From the NCBI RefSeq assembly GCF_029975155.1, contig NZ_JARKPQ010000108.1, positions 62,001-126,000 on the forward strand: DNA of 64,000 bases, given 5' to 3'. The notes under the pieces are model-generated. The model did no database searches and had not been told where the DNA came from. It saw nothing but the letters and a program-made list of their open reading frames with translations. This stretch comes from Propionicimonas sp. Its GTDB lineage: Bacteria > Actinomycetota > Actinomycetes > Propionibacteriales > Propionibacteriaceae. Positions 1 to 9,529 of this stretch are shown here, one piece after another. The position numbers and the translations under genes are program-made. Numbering within the stretch: position 1 is the stretch's first letter; every line of letters begins with the position of its first letter.

Positions 1-120
1 CGCCGGAGGCATGCGCCGAGCGGCCGAAACAGGAAGCGCGAGGATCCCCGGGGAGGTCCGCGCTGCCTGCAGTCTGCGTGTTCTCGGTGGTCTGTCGGCG
101 CCCCCGGATACGATGAGAGG

Positions 121-1602
121 GTGTTGGCGGCCGACCTCTTGAGCATCGCCGAGAGTGAGCGTGTCGCCGCCCTCGGTGGGCTTGATGCGCGTACGCAGAG
201 TGACTTGGGCCAGTTCTTCACCCCCGCATCCGCGGCTCAGCTGATCGCCTCTGTTTCACGTCTTCCCTCACGCGGAGTCCTGAGGGTGCTCGACCCTGGC
301 GCGGGCTCCGGCGTGCTTGCTGCGGCGTTGGTCGTCCGTGCGCTGTCCGAGCAGCCTGACCTGTCCATCGAGATCGTCGCAATCGAACGCGATCCCGCGG
401 TGATGCCGTATCTCCGGGCAACACTCGCTGCCTGCGAGCGGGTTGGTGGCGGCAGCGTTCGTGCGAAGGCCGTTGAAGCGGACTTCATCCTCGACTCCAC
501 GGGGCTGGACGCGGCGCTCAACATGGAGGGTCGGTTCGACCTGGTGATCGAGAATCCCCCGTACGGGAAGCTGGCGGTGTCAAGCGCGCACCGAGCTGCC
601 ATGCGTTCTGCGGGCATCGATGCGCCGAACTTGTATGCGGCCTTCCTTGCTCTGTCTGTCGCGGCGCTCCGGCCTGGTGGGCAAGTTGTGGCAATCACTC
701 CCCGCTCGTTCTTCAACGGACCGTACTTCGGCGCGTTCCGCGCGCATCTGCTCGATTCGATCGCGCTCGACAGGGTGCACGTCTTCGACTCCCGCTCCAC
801 TGTCTTCGCAGATACGGGCGTGCTTCAGGAGAACGTGATTCTCGCCGGGACTCGCGGTGCCACTCCCGGGGCCGTCGAGCTTTCGGTGAGTCGCGACCAC
901 ACAGACGATATTTCGTCGCGTGTCGTTCCCTATGAGACCGTTGTCTTCCCGGGTGACGCCAACCGCTTCATCCGGCTGGCAACGGATGCTGAGGACACCG
1001 CCGTCGCCGAGTTGGTCCTTTCCCAACCGTGTTCTCTCGCTGATCTGGGCGTTCAGGTCTCGACCGGTCGGGTCGTGGACTTCCGTTCACGGCATGCGCT
1101 GAGCAGTGTCGAGCAGCCAGATGCGGTACCGCTGATCTATCCCGGCAACCTCCGGGATGGCGGCGTGCTCTGGCCGAGGGCGATCCGCAAGCCGCAGTGG
1201 TTCCAGCCAGGTGACGACAAGCATCGCGCGATGCTCTTGCCAGAGGGCTGGTATGCCGTCGTCAAGCGGTTCAGCGCAAAGGAAGAGCGCCGCCGAATCG
1301 TGGCGTCCGTCTGGTCGCCGGTAGACAACCCGGGTGAGGTCGCGTTCGAGAACCACCTCAATGTGTTCCACATCGGTGGCGGCGGGCTCGACGAGGAACT
1401 CGCGAAGGGCATCGCTGTGTGGCTCAACTCGTCGGTGATTGACAAGTTCTTCCGCACCTTCTCCGGCCACACTCAGGTGAACGCCACCGACCTGCGGACT
1501 TTGCGGTTCCCAACAACAGTGGTCTTGCGTGAGCTTGGCCGCAGGCCGGTCGCGTCGCAGGTGGAGGTTGACTCTCTCGTCATGGGGTTGATCGCCGCAT
1601 GA
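121..1602 (+). CDS. Eco57I-type N6-adenine DNA methyltransferase (type II RM)
   Basis: SAM-binding motif region LDPGAGSGVLAAAL, catalytic NPPYGK motif, FFTP N-terminal motif; stop overlaps start of the restriction gene (ATGA). Confidence 0.93.
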   Translation: MLAADLLSIAESERVAALGGLDARTQSDLGQFFTPASAAQLIASVSRLPSRGVLRVLDPGAGSGVLAAALVVRALSEQPDLSIEIVAIERDPAVMPYLRATLAACERVGGGSVRAKAVEADFILDSTGLDAALNMEGRFDLVIENPPYGKLAVSSAHRAAMRSAGIDAPNLYAAFLALSVAALRPGGQVVAITPRSFFNGPYFGAFRAHLLDSIALDRVHVFDSRSTVFADTGVLQENVILAGTRGATPGAVELSVSRDHTDDISSRVVPYETVVFPGDANRFIRLATDAEDTAVAELVLSQPCSLADLGVQVSTGRVVDFRSRHALSSVEQPDAVPLIYPGNLRDGGVLWPRAIRKPQWFQPGDDKHRAMLLPEGWYAVVKRFSAKEERRRIVASVWSPVDNPGEVAFENHLNVFHIGGGGLDEELAKGIAVWLNSSVIDKFFRTFSGHTQVNATDLRTLRFPTTVVLRELGRRPVASQVEVDSLVMGLIAA

Positions 1603-2558
1603 GCGAGTTGACCGATGTCGCCGACGAGCGAGTCGAAGATGCCCGATCGATCCTCAAGACGCTGGGCATGGACGCCGAGCGCAGCAACGAGCGTTCCGCG
1701 CTCGTGCTCCTGGCTCTCCTGCGGCTCACACCCACGCAGGCATGGGCGGAGGCGGCCAACCCGATGCTCGGCACGCGGGCCATCATGGACTTCATCCGCG
1801 ACGAGTACGGCAGGGACTATGCGCCGAACACGCGCGAGGCTGTCCGGCGGTTCACGCTCCATCAGTTCGTTGAGGCGGGACTCGTCGTGCCGAATCCCGA
1901 CGAGCCGCAACGTCCGATCAACTCGCCCAAGTGGAACTACCAGGTCACAGCCGAAGCACGGGACGTCCTGCGTGTCTACGGTGCCGACGACTGGCAGGCG
2001 GCAGCAGATCGATACCTCGCCGACCTCCCGGGCATCAAAGCTCGGTACGCGGCCGCGCGCGAGATGGACCGCATCCCTCTCGTGCTTCCGGACGGGTCGA
2101 TCTTCACGCTGACGCCCGGCGGGCAGAACGTCCTGCTCAAGACGATGGTCGAGGACTTCTGCCCCCGCTTCACCCCTGGCGGGCAGGTGCTCTACATCGG
2201 CGACGCGGGCGACAAGAAGGCATTCTTCGAGCGAGAAGCCCTGTCTTCGCTCAAGGTCGAGATCGACGAACACGGGAAGATGCCCGATCTCGTCGTCTAT
2301 CTCCCCGACCGCAACTGGCTCGTTCTGCTGGAAGCGGCCAGTTCCCACGGCCCCGTCGATGCCACGCGTCAAGCCGAACTCGCCGCCCTGTTCGAGGATT
2401 CGACGGCGGGCCTCGTCTATGTGTCCTGCTTCCCCGACCGAGCCGAGTTCCGCAAATACGTCGACAAGATCGCCTGGGAATCCGAAGTATGGTGCGCCGA
2501 CCACCCCACCCACATGATCCACTACAACGGAGAGCGCTTCCTCGGACCATATGACTGA
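1599..2558 (+). CDS. BsuBI/PstI-family type II restriction endonuclease
   Basis: C-terminal VYVSCFPDRAEFRKYVDKIAWESEVWCADHPTHMIHYNGERFLGP resembles the PstI/BsuBI C-terminus; overlaps the methylase. Confidence 0.93.
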   Translation: MSELTDVADERVEDARSILKTLGMDAERSNERSALVLLALLRLTPTQAWAEAANPMLGTRAIMDFIRDEYGRDYAPNTREAVRRFTLHQFVEAGLVVPNPDEPQRPINSPKWNYQVTAEARDVLRVYGADDWQAAADRYLADLPGIKARYAAAREMDRIPLVLPDGSIFTLTPGGQNVLLKTMVEDFCPRFTPGGQVLYIGDAGDKKAFFEREALSSLKVEIDEHGKMPDLVVYLPDRNWLVLLEAASSHGPVDATRQAELAALFEDSTAGLVYVSCFPDRAEFRKYVDKIAWESEVWCADHPTHMIHYNGERFLGPYD

Positions 2559-2624
2559 GGAACTGGCTGCGCGACCCACAGGGCGCACGTGGCACTCGGT
2601 GCTACACCGGGCCACCATGGAGGC

Positions 2625-2891
2625 ATGAGTCTCCCGCACGAGATCAGCCAGCGCGATCTGCGCATGCGTTCGCGCGAGATCATGGACGCCGTTGAGCATG
2701 GCGAGAAGTTCACGGTGACTCGGGACGGGCGTCCGATCGGTGAACTCGTCCCGCTACGACCGCGGCGCTCCGTCCCGGCGGAGGAGTTCCTTGCGGCCAG
2801 TGCGTCCGCGCCACGCGTGGACTACGAGCAGTTCCGTCGCGATCTCGACGTGGTCATCGACCCCTATCTCCACGATCCGTATGAACGATGA
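2625..2891 (+). CDS. Phd/YefM-type antitoxin
   Basis: ISQRDLRMRSREIMDAVEHGEKFTVTRDGRPIGELVPL is a typical Phd/YefM N-terminus; internal ATG at 2625 preferred over ORF start 2589. Confidence 0.9.
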   Translation: MSLPHEISQRDLRMRSREIMDAVEHGEKFTVTRDGRPIGELVPLRPRRSVPAEEFLAASASAPRVDYEQFRRDLDVVIDPYLHDPYER

Positions 2892-3336
2892 GGACGCCGG
2901 CGGCGGGCGCATCCTGCTCGACACCAACGTCGTCATCTTCCGTCGGGACATACCTCCGCGGTACTTCACCGGTGAGGTGAGCATCAGCGCTGTGATCCTT
3001 GCCGAACTCACTGCGGGCGTCCACATGGTGGCGGGCGACGGTCCCGCTGCCATCGAGGAGCGCGCGATCCGCGCCGGTATCCTCCAGCGGACCGAGAATG
3101 AGTTCGATCCGATCCCGTTCGGGGCCGAAGCTGCGCGGATGTTCGGCCGCATGAGCGCTGCGGTCCGTGCTGCGGGACGTACGCCTCGACGTCGACGTGC
3201 CGACCTGATGATCGCGGCAACGGCAGCAGTAGAGGGCATGGCGCTGTACACGATGAATCCCGATGATTTCGTGGGCCTCGACAGGCTCGTGCAGGTGGTG
3301 GCGGTGCCACGTCCGGCACGGGAGAGCGGAAGGTAG
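2881..3336 (+). CDS. PIN-domain VapC-type toxin
   Basis: ILLDTNVVIF, SAVILAELTAGV, RRRRADLMIAATAAVEGMALYTMNPDDF; ATG at 2881 overlaps antitoxin 3' end. Confidence 0.9.
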   Translation: MNDEDAGGGRILLDTNVVIFRRDIPPRYFTGEVSISAVILAELTAGVHMVAGDGPAAIEERAIRAGILQRTENEFDPIPFGAEAARMFGRMSAAVRAAGRTPRRRRADLMIAATAAVEGMALYTMNPDDFVGLDRLVQVVAVPRPARESGR

Positions 3337-3360
3337 TCGGACCCGCCGCCGGTGGCTGAG

Positions 3361-4905
3361 TCACTCGGTGCCGCCGCTGACGGTGCCGATGGTGGCACCG
3401 AAGCGGCTGGCTCCGGCGACCGGGATGGCGCCTCCGGGCACCCAGGCGCGCGGCGCGCCGCCGCCGAACGGGATCACGTCGACCATGCCGCCGGCCACGG
3501 CGGTGTCGTCCGGCACCCCCACCAGCAGGACGCGCTCCGTCGCGCCCGCCACCATGCCGAGGCTGTCGCCGAAGCGGTCACCGGCATGGGCCGCGCCCGG
3601 GACGCCGGGGCTACCCTGCGTCCACACCACGTCCGAGGCGAGGCCGCCCATCGGAAACACCTGGACGAGGCCGGCGTCCGTCCCGGCCGAGGTGTTCTCC
3701 CCGGGCGCGCCCACGGCCAGCCGGGTCTTCGTGTCGGCCAGGCCGGGTGCGATCCAGGCGACCTCGTCACCGAAGGTGTCACCGGGCTGGGCGCTGTCGG
3801 CCACGCCCGCCGTGTCCTGGGTGAGACCCACGCCGGCGTGCACGACGTGGGTGTCCGAGCTGAACAGCTGGACCATCCCCGCGTTCTTGTCCTTGCCGAC
3901 ATCCTCGCCCGGGACGCCGACCGCGATCCGGGACGTGCCACCCACCCGCACGGTGTCCAGGCTGCGGCCGTAGCGATCGCCCGCCTCGGCGACCCCGGGC
4001 ACGCCGGGGGCGTTCTGGCCGAGCGAGGTGCCGACCAGTTCGTCGGCGTAGTAGATGTCCCGGACGAGGATCACGTCCCCGGCGTCCTTCCGGGTGCCGA
4101 CGTCCTCGCCGGGTACGCCGACCGCGCAGTCGATGGTCTCGCCGGAGCCCGCGAGGTAGGTGCAGGACACCGCCGCCCCGAACCGGTCGCCGGCCTCCGC
4201 CACTCCGCCGATCCCCGGGGTGTCCGCCGTGATCCAGAAGCTCTCGGTGCCGCCGTCGTAGGCCGCGCGCACGGCGATCGCCCCGGCGTCGTCGTGGCCG
4301 GAGACGACCGCTCCCGGGACCCCGATCGCCAGCGCGTACGCGTCCGGATCGGGGGTGCCGCCCTGACCGACGTCCTCCACCGCATCCACGGCGAAGCCGA
4401 ACTGGTCACCGGCCGCGGCGACCTGACCGAAACTCGCCTGCGTGTACTGCGTGCTGCCCTCGCCGATCGCGAGACCTGCCGCGCCGCCCCACAGCACCTG
4501 GACCTGGCCCGCGTCCACGACGCCGAGGTCCTCACCGGGGACGCCCACGACGACGTCGGTGTCGTCGTCGCAGTCCAGATCGGCGACGGCGAGGGCACTG
4601 CCGAACCGGTCGCCCGGCTCGGCCACTCCGGCCACGCCGGCCTCACCCTGCCAGAGCACGTCTCTCGCGCCTTCACCGACCCGGCCGTCCGCGTCCCCGT
4701 AGAGCACGACGATGCGTCCCGCCTCCGCGTGGCCGGCCACCGTGGCGGACGGGTCGCCGACCACGGCGTCGGACCTGCCGTCGCCGTTGAAGTCCGAGCG
4801 CACGCCCGGCGCGCAGCCGTCCGCCGCGGCCTGTGCCGGCGCGGTGCTGACGGTGGGCGCTGCCACGAGCAGCGCGATTCCGGTGAGCAGTGCCTGGAGC
4901 CTCAT
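3361..4905 (-). CDS. Secreted FG-GAP / integrin-alpha-like beta-propeller protein
   Basis: Signal peptide MRLQALLTGIALLVAAPTVSTAPAQA; repeated GVAEAGDRFG...AVGVPGEDVG units; DFNGDGRSD motif. Confidence 0.88.
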   Translation of the reverse strand: MRLQALLTGIALLVAAPTVSTAPAQAAADGCAPGVRSDFNGDGRSDAVVGDPSATVAGHAEAGRIVVLYGDADGRVGEGARDVLWQGEAGVAGVAEPGDRFGSALAVADLDCDDDTDVVVGVPGEDLGVVDAGQVQVLWGGAAGLAIGEGSTQYTQASFGQVAAAGDQFGFAVDAVEDVGQGGTPDPDAYALAIGVPGAVVSGHDDAGAIAVRAAYDGGTESFWITADTPGIGGVAEAGDRFGAAVSCTYLAGSGETIDCAVGVPGEDVGTRKDAGDVILVRDIYYADELVGTSLGQNAPGVPGVAEAGDRYGRSLDTVRVGGTSRIAVGVPGEDVGKDKNAGMVQLFSSDTHVVHAGVGLTQDTAGVADSAQPGDTFGDEVAWIAPGLADTKTRLAVGAPGENTSAGTDAGLVQVFPMGGLASDVVWTQGSPGVPGAAHAGDRFGDSLGMVAGATERVLLVGVPDDTAVAGGMVDVIPFGGGAPRAWVPGGAIPVAGASRFGATIGTVSGGTE

Positions 4906-4968
4906 GATCCGTCCCTCCCGTTCGACCTGACCTGTCGGAGGGCCGGGTCGTCCCGGAGATACATCCGG

Positions 4969-7116
4969 CTACCCAGTGAGGGCGACCAGTTGCTGCGTGG
5001 TCCGGGTCATGGCGACATAGCGGTCGACGGCGGCCTCGACACCGGTGCCCATGCGGTCCGGATCGACCAGGATCACGAGGTCGAACTCGAGGCCCTTCGC
5101 GGTCTCCGGGGTCAGCGAACGGACGCGATCGGAGCCGGCGAAGCCGGAATCGCCGATGACGCAGGCGGTGCCCTCCGGGTTGCCGGCCAGCCACCGGTCG
5201 AGGATCGCGTCCAGCTCGGACCTCGAACCGTACCGGACGGGCAGGCCGCTGCGACGGATCGAGGTGGGCAGGTCGGCGTCCGGCAGCACCGCCCGGATGA
5301 TCGGCCCCGCCTCGGTCATGATCTCCTCGGGGGTGCGGTAGTTGATCGTCAGTGTGGACCGGGTGATCCGGTCGAACCCGAGTCGCTTGAGCCGCTCCTG
5401 CCAGGACTCGGTGAATCCGCGTCTGGCCTGGGCGCGGTCGCCGACGATGGTGAAGCTGCGGGACGGGCAGCGACTCAGCAACTGCTGCCACTCGGCGTCG
5501 GTGAGTTCCTGCGCCTCGTCGACGATGATGTGCGCGAAGGGGCCGGCCAGCAGGTCCCGGTCGGCCGAGGGCAGCCCCGCCTCGTCCACCAGCGCGGTCC
5601 GCAGGCTCTCCCGCCGCAGGAGCGGGAGCGGGCTCTCCGGATCGTCGTTGGCCGTGAGCAGGTCGTCGACCACCGTGTCCATGTAGGCGCGGTCGGCCTC
5701 GACGGCGAGCGCCCGGCGGCGTTCTCGTCCGAATGCCTCAGGGTCGCCGAGGCGTTGCCGCATGGCGTCCAGCAGGGGCAGGTCGGCGACGGTCCACGGG
5801 GAGCCCTCGGGTCGCCTCAGCGCCCGGACCTCCTCGGGGCTCAGCCAGGGTGCGCACCGGCGCAGGTAGGCGGGCACCGCCCACAGGTCGGCGACCAGCT
5901 CGGGCGCCTCGAGAATCGGCCAGGCCCGCCGGAACGTGTCCCACAGCTCCTCGTGCTGCGACAGCGCGCGCCGCAGCTGCTCGACGGGCACGTCCGGATT
6001 GCCGAAGCTGTCCACGAGGATGTCCAGCAGCGACTCCCAGACCAGGATGCGCGCCTCGTTGTGGGGCGTGCCCGGATCCGGCGCCTCGAACGCTTCGGCC
6101 CAGTCGGCGGCGCTCAGCCACACTTCGCCCCACTCGGTCTCGACGGTCATGCCCGTGGCCGGCGGCTCCTCGTACAGGCCCACCGCGGGCCCGACCGCCC
6201 TCAGCAGCTCGGCCGACGCCTTCAGCCCGGCGACCTCCGGGTCCGGCTCGGGGACGGCCGTGGCTCCCTCGGGGACCAGGTCGCGCAGCGTGCAGGTCAG
6301 TACGCCCTCCTCGTCAAGGCTGGGCAGGACGTCGCTGACATAGGCCAGATAGGGCTGGTGTGGGCCGACGAACAGCAGGCCACCGCCGCGTCCGCTCAGC
6401 CGCGGGTCGGCGTAGAGCAGGTAGGCGGCGCGGTGCAGTGCGACCACGGTCTTGCCGGTGCCCGGCCCGCCGTCCACCACCAGGGCGCCGTGCGAGCCGG
6501 CCCGGACGATCGCGTCCTGGTCGGCCTGGATCGTGGCGAGCACGTCGCGCATGCGGCTCGACCGGCTGGTGCCGAGGCTGGCGATGAAAGCCGAGTTCTC
6601 GTCCAGCGCAAGGTGTTCGTGGCCGTCGCCGGGGACGAGCACCTCGTCCCAGTAGTCGCGGATCCGTCCGTCCACCCAGCGATACCTGCGGCGACTCGTC
6701 AGGCCCATCGGACGGGCCTGGGTCGCCGCGAAGTACGGCTCCGCCGCGGGCGTGCGCCAGTCGAGCAGCAATTGGCGTCCGTCGCGAGCGGCGAGCCCGA
6801 TCCGGCCCACGTAGACCGGCTCGTCCTCGCCGGCCTGGACCATCCGTCCCAGGCACACGTCCAGACCGAACCGGCGCAGCAGGCGGAGTTGCGCCGAGAG
6901 CCGGTGGATCTCCAGATCACGATCCAGCGCACCGCGCCCGCGTCGTCCCGGCGCGCGGCGAAGCTCGTCGAGCCGGGCGGTGAGGTCGGCGACGCGTTGG
7001 TCGAGGCAGCCGGCCACCGCGGCGAAGTGTGCGACGTCCGCACCGATCAGTGCGGCGTCGGTCTTGGCGGCGAGCCGCTCAGGAAGGGTGAAGATGTCCG
7101 TCGCCACGGGTGTCAC
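4969..7116 (-). CDS. HelR/HelD-like UvrD-type ATPase (RNA polymerase recycling motor)
   Basis: Walker A VVDGGPGTGKTVVALHRAAYLLY, DEAQELTDAEWQQL, LTPETAKGLEFDLVILVDP; long N-terminal coiled-coil as in HelD family; RAE-like element upstream. Confidence 0.85.
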   Translation of the reverse strand: MTPVATDIFTLPERLAAKTDAALIGADVAHFAAVAGCLDQRVADLTARLDELRRAPGRRGRGALDRDLEIHRLSAQLRLLRRFGLDVCLGRMVQAGEDEPVYVGRIGLAARDGRQLLLDWRTPAAEPYFAATQARPMGLTSRRRYRWVDGRIRDYWDEVLVPGDGHEHLALDENSAFIASLGTSRSSRMRDVLATIQADQDAIVRAGSHGALVVDGGPGTGKTVVALHRAAYLLYADPRLSGRGGGLLFVGPHQPYLAYVSDVLPSLDEEGVLTCTLRDLVPEGATAVPEPDPEVAGLKASAELLRAVGPAVGLYEEPPATGMTVETEWGEVWLSAADWAEAFEAPDPGTPHNEARILVWESLLDILVDSFGNPDVPVEQLRRALSQHEELWDTFRRAWPILEAPELVADLWAVPAYLRRCAPWLSPEEVRALRRPEGSPWTVADLPLLDAMRQRLGDPEAFGRERRRALAVEADRAYMDTVVDDLLTANDDPESPLPLLRRESLRTALVDEAGLPSADRDLLAGPFAHIIVDEAQELTDAEWQQLLSRCPSRSFTIVGDRAQARRGFTESWQERLKRLGFDRITRSTLTINYRTPEEIMTEAGPIIRAVLPDADLPTSIRRSGLPVRYGSRSELDAILDRWLAGNPEGTACVIGDSGFAGSDRVRSLTPETAKGLEFDLVILVDPDRMGTGVEAAVDRYVAMTRTTQQLVALTG

Positions 7117-7161
7117 GGCTGCCTCCTGCGCTTGAAACCGGACCCGAGTGTGCGCCTTCAG

Positions 7162-7184
7162 GGGGGCCTTGCGGCAAGGCCCCC
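7162..7184 (-). promoter_or_regulatory. Rifamycin-associated-element-like inverted repeat GGGGGCCTTG-CGG-CAAGGCCCCC
   Basis: Perfect 10-bp arms with 3-nt spacer, 46 bp upstream of the HelR-like start; -10-like TATAAC (minus strand, 7190-7195) immediately upstream. Confidence 0.8.
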
Positions 7185-7246
7185 TCTGCGTTATATGTTG
7201 GAAATGCAGGCGGAGTCAGACCGCCGCGTACACTCCTCTCGTCCAG

Positions 7247-9328
7247 CTACAGCGAGACCAGCGCGCCGCCGCGTCGCGGGGTCAGCAGGAACGCCAGCAG
7301 GTAGAGCCCGGCCACCAGCACCAGCAGGTTGCGGTAGCCGGTGAGCAGCGCCAGGTACTCCAGGCAGCCGCCCAGCATGGCTCCGAGCAGGTTCAGCCCG
7401 AACGCCGAGCGGGAGTCGTCGGACGCGGCGAACCGCTTCGCGAACGCGACATTGGCCAGGTAGATCGGGACGAACGCCAGCAGTACCGCTACCAGCAGGC
7501 GTGGCACCAGGGGCAGGGTGAGCAGCCAGGCCGGCTCCACCAGGTAGGAGACCGCCAGCGCCGCGGCGATCCCGCCGAACACCACCGGCAGCGGGGGAGT
7601 GCGGAACCGCCTGGTGGTCTCCACCGCTGCCAGCACGATCACCAGCACGCCGGCGAACACCAGGGCGTTGACCAGCCAGGTGGTGCCGAACAGCAGCGCG
7701 AAGGTGGCGATGTTCTTGGTCTCCAGCAGCAGGAAGGCGGCGCCCATGAAGAACAGGTCGGCGTAGGGGCGCATCTCCCGGAACGGCCCGCCCAGTGCGC
7801 GGACGGCGATCAGCGAGATCAGCAGGATGCCGCCGAGCGTCCACGCGTAGAGCGGCGGGATCGCGCCACCCTGGAAGTACAGGAACGGACGGTCGTCGCT
7901 CGCCGGGGCCACCACTGTCCCGGACGGGGTGTAGGCCGTTGCACAGGACTGCTTGCTCTCGTCGAGCGCGGCCGTGACCACGGCCTGCGCGCCCTCGGAG
8001 AGGTCCACGCAGGGGGCGTGCCCGAAGGCGGCCTCCACCGTGCCGGCCAGCCGGTCGATCAGCCACTGCTCGCGGTAGTAGTTGTACATCGAGAACGCGC
8101 CGTCGGGAGACAGGTGGTCCCTGGCGGCGGTGAGCGCCTCCTCGGTGAACAGGAAGCTCTCCAGCCGGATCTGGGATGCGCCGGTCACCAGCGCCAGCGA
8201 GTCGGGCAGGGCGAACAGGATCAGGTCGTAGGTGGTGTCGGTGGCCTCGAGGAAGGCGCGTCCGTCGTTGACGTGCCGGGTCACCCTGGGGTCGGAGTAC
8301 GGGTGATCGGGGTTCTTCTCGGCGCCGATCTGCATGATCCGCGGGTCGATGTCCACCGCGTCGATGTGCTGGGCACCCTTGGCGAGCGCGATCGCCACGT
8401 CCGAGCCCGACCCGGCGCCGATGATCAGCACGTTCCGCAGCGGGTTCTGCGGCGAACGCAGGTAGGGGTAGCCGTACTGCGGTTCCTCGACCAGCCGCTG
8501 GGACGCCGCCCGGACGATCTGGTGCGGAACCCCGTTCACGGAGATGTCCGTCAGGGGCAACCCGGCATAGGTCCGGTCCTCGGTGTGGACTTTGTAGTAC
8601 GGCGACCACGAGATGCCGGGCTGGATCGTCTCGACCAGCAGGAAGGCGATCATCACCGCACCGGCCACGGCGGCCACCCCGCGCTGCCAGCCTCCGATCA
8701 GCACCACGAAGGCGAGCGTCACCAGCACGCCCCAGACCACGGACGGGGCACCGAGGAACGACAGCAGGGTAAACGAGCAGATACCGATCAGCGAACCGAC
8801 AAGGTCCCAGCGGTAGGCGGTCAGCGGTCGCAGTTCGCCGAAGCACCGGCCCACCACCTCGGACGGCGCGGCCAGCACGGCGGCGACCAGGACGAAGATC
8901 AGGGGCAGCACCAGCCAGGCGGGCGGCCCGGACGTGCTGAGCGAGGTGAAGTAGATGATCTGGTCGCCCGCCCGGTCGATGGTCACCGGCGCCAGCAGCG
9001 TCGCGGCCACCAGGACGGTCAGGATCACCGGGCCGGCCGGCAGCACCGACCAGGACCTGCGGGCGATCAGGAAGCCGAGCCCGACGCCCAGGAAGGAGCC
9101 GAGCAGCACGAAGTTCGAGAAGTAGCTCAGGTGCACCACATTGGACCCGAGCCAGCGGATCAGCGCCAGTTCGAGGAACAGCATCAGCGCGCTACCCAGT
9201 ACCAGCCGGCGCACCACCGGGTAGCGGGGCCGCTCCGGCTCGGCCTCCGGCGGCAGCCGCCACGAGCGCCGGATGGCCGCTGGCCCCGCCGGCCGGGTCC
9301 CGGTCGCCTCTCCCGTACCGTGTGCCAT
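7247..9328 (-). CDS. Spermidine-synthase-like membrane protein (SpeE-like methyltransferase fold with TM segments)
   Basis: LIIGAGSGSDVAIALAKGAQHIDAVDIDPRIMQIG; NDGRAFLEATDTTYDLILFAL; multiple hydrophobic TM segments; start moved to MAHGTGEA. Confidence 0.8.
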   Translation of the reverse strand: MAHGTGEATGTRPAGPAAIRRSWRLPPEAEPERPRYPVVRRLVLGSALMLFLELALIRWLGSNVVHLSYFSNFVLLGSFLGVGLGFLIARRSWSVLPAGPVILTVLVAATLLAPVTIDRAGDQIIYFTSLSTSGPPAWLVLPLIFVLVAAVLAAPSEVVGRCFGELRPLTAYRWDLVGSLIGICSFTLLSFLGAPSVVWGVLVTLAFVVLIGGWQRGVAAVAGAVMIAFLLVETIQPGISWSPYYKVHTEDRTYAGLPLTDISVNGVPHQIVRAASQRLVEEPQYGYPYLRSPQNPLRNVLIIGAGSGSDVAIALAKGAQHIDAVDIDPRIMQIGAEKNPDHPYSDPRVTRHVNDGRAFLEATDTTYDLILFALPDSLALVTGASQIRLESFLFTEEALTAARDHLSPDGAFSMYNYYREQWLIDRLAGTVEAAFGHAPCVDLSEGAQAVVTAALDESKQSCATAYTPSGTVVAPASDDRPFLYFQGGAIPPLYAWTLGGILLISLIAVRALGGPFREMRPYADLFFMGAAFLLLETKNIATFALLFGTTWLVNALVFAGVLVIVLAAVETTRRFRTPPLPVVFGGIAAALAVSYLVEPAWLLTLPLVPRLLVAVLLAFVPIYLANVAFAKRFAASDDSRSAFGLNLLGAMLGGCLEYLALLTGYRNLLVLVAGLYLLAFLLTPRRGGALVSL

Positions 9329-9529
9329 GTTCCACCTCCGCCGTCTCGGTACTGGTCGCCCTGTTGCCCAAGCTAGAGGGTGCACGGCAGGCCTGTCAGG
9401 GATCGGGGGCAGATCGCGGGCGCCCGCCCAGGCCGACTACGCAACTCCCGGCATGGGCAGGACGGGCGGAGCGTCCTACTGTGGATCGCCGACCGGACGA
9501 CGGTCGCCCGGTCCGCGGTGGAGGGTGCT

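Noticed and set aside
121-2558. CTGCAG avoidance supporting the predicted RM specificity
   Set aside because: CTGCAG occurs at several positions in the window (e.g. near 66, 17041, 22814), so no obvious depletion by eye; cannot be used as evidence without counts
3352-7344. 1330-aa plus-strand ORF
   Set aside because: Antisense to the FG-GAP and HelR-like genes; high-GC shadow ORF with low-complexity Arg/Gly/His/Asp-rich composition and no recognisable domain
7148-9376. 742-aa plus-strand ORF rich in QHRGE
   Set aside because: Shadow of the spermidine-synthase-like gene; no domain, biased composition
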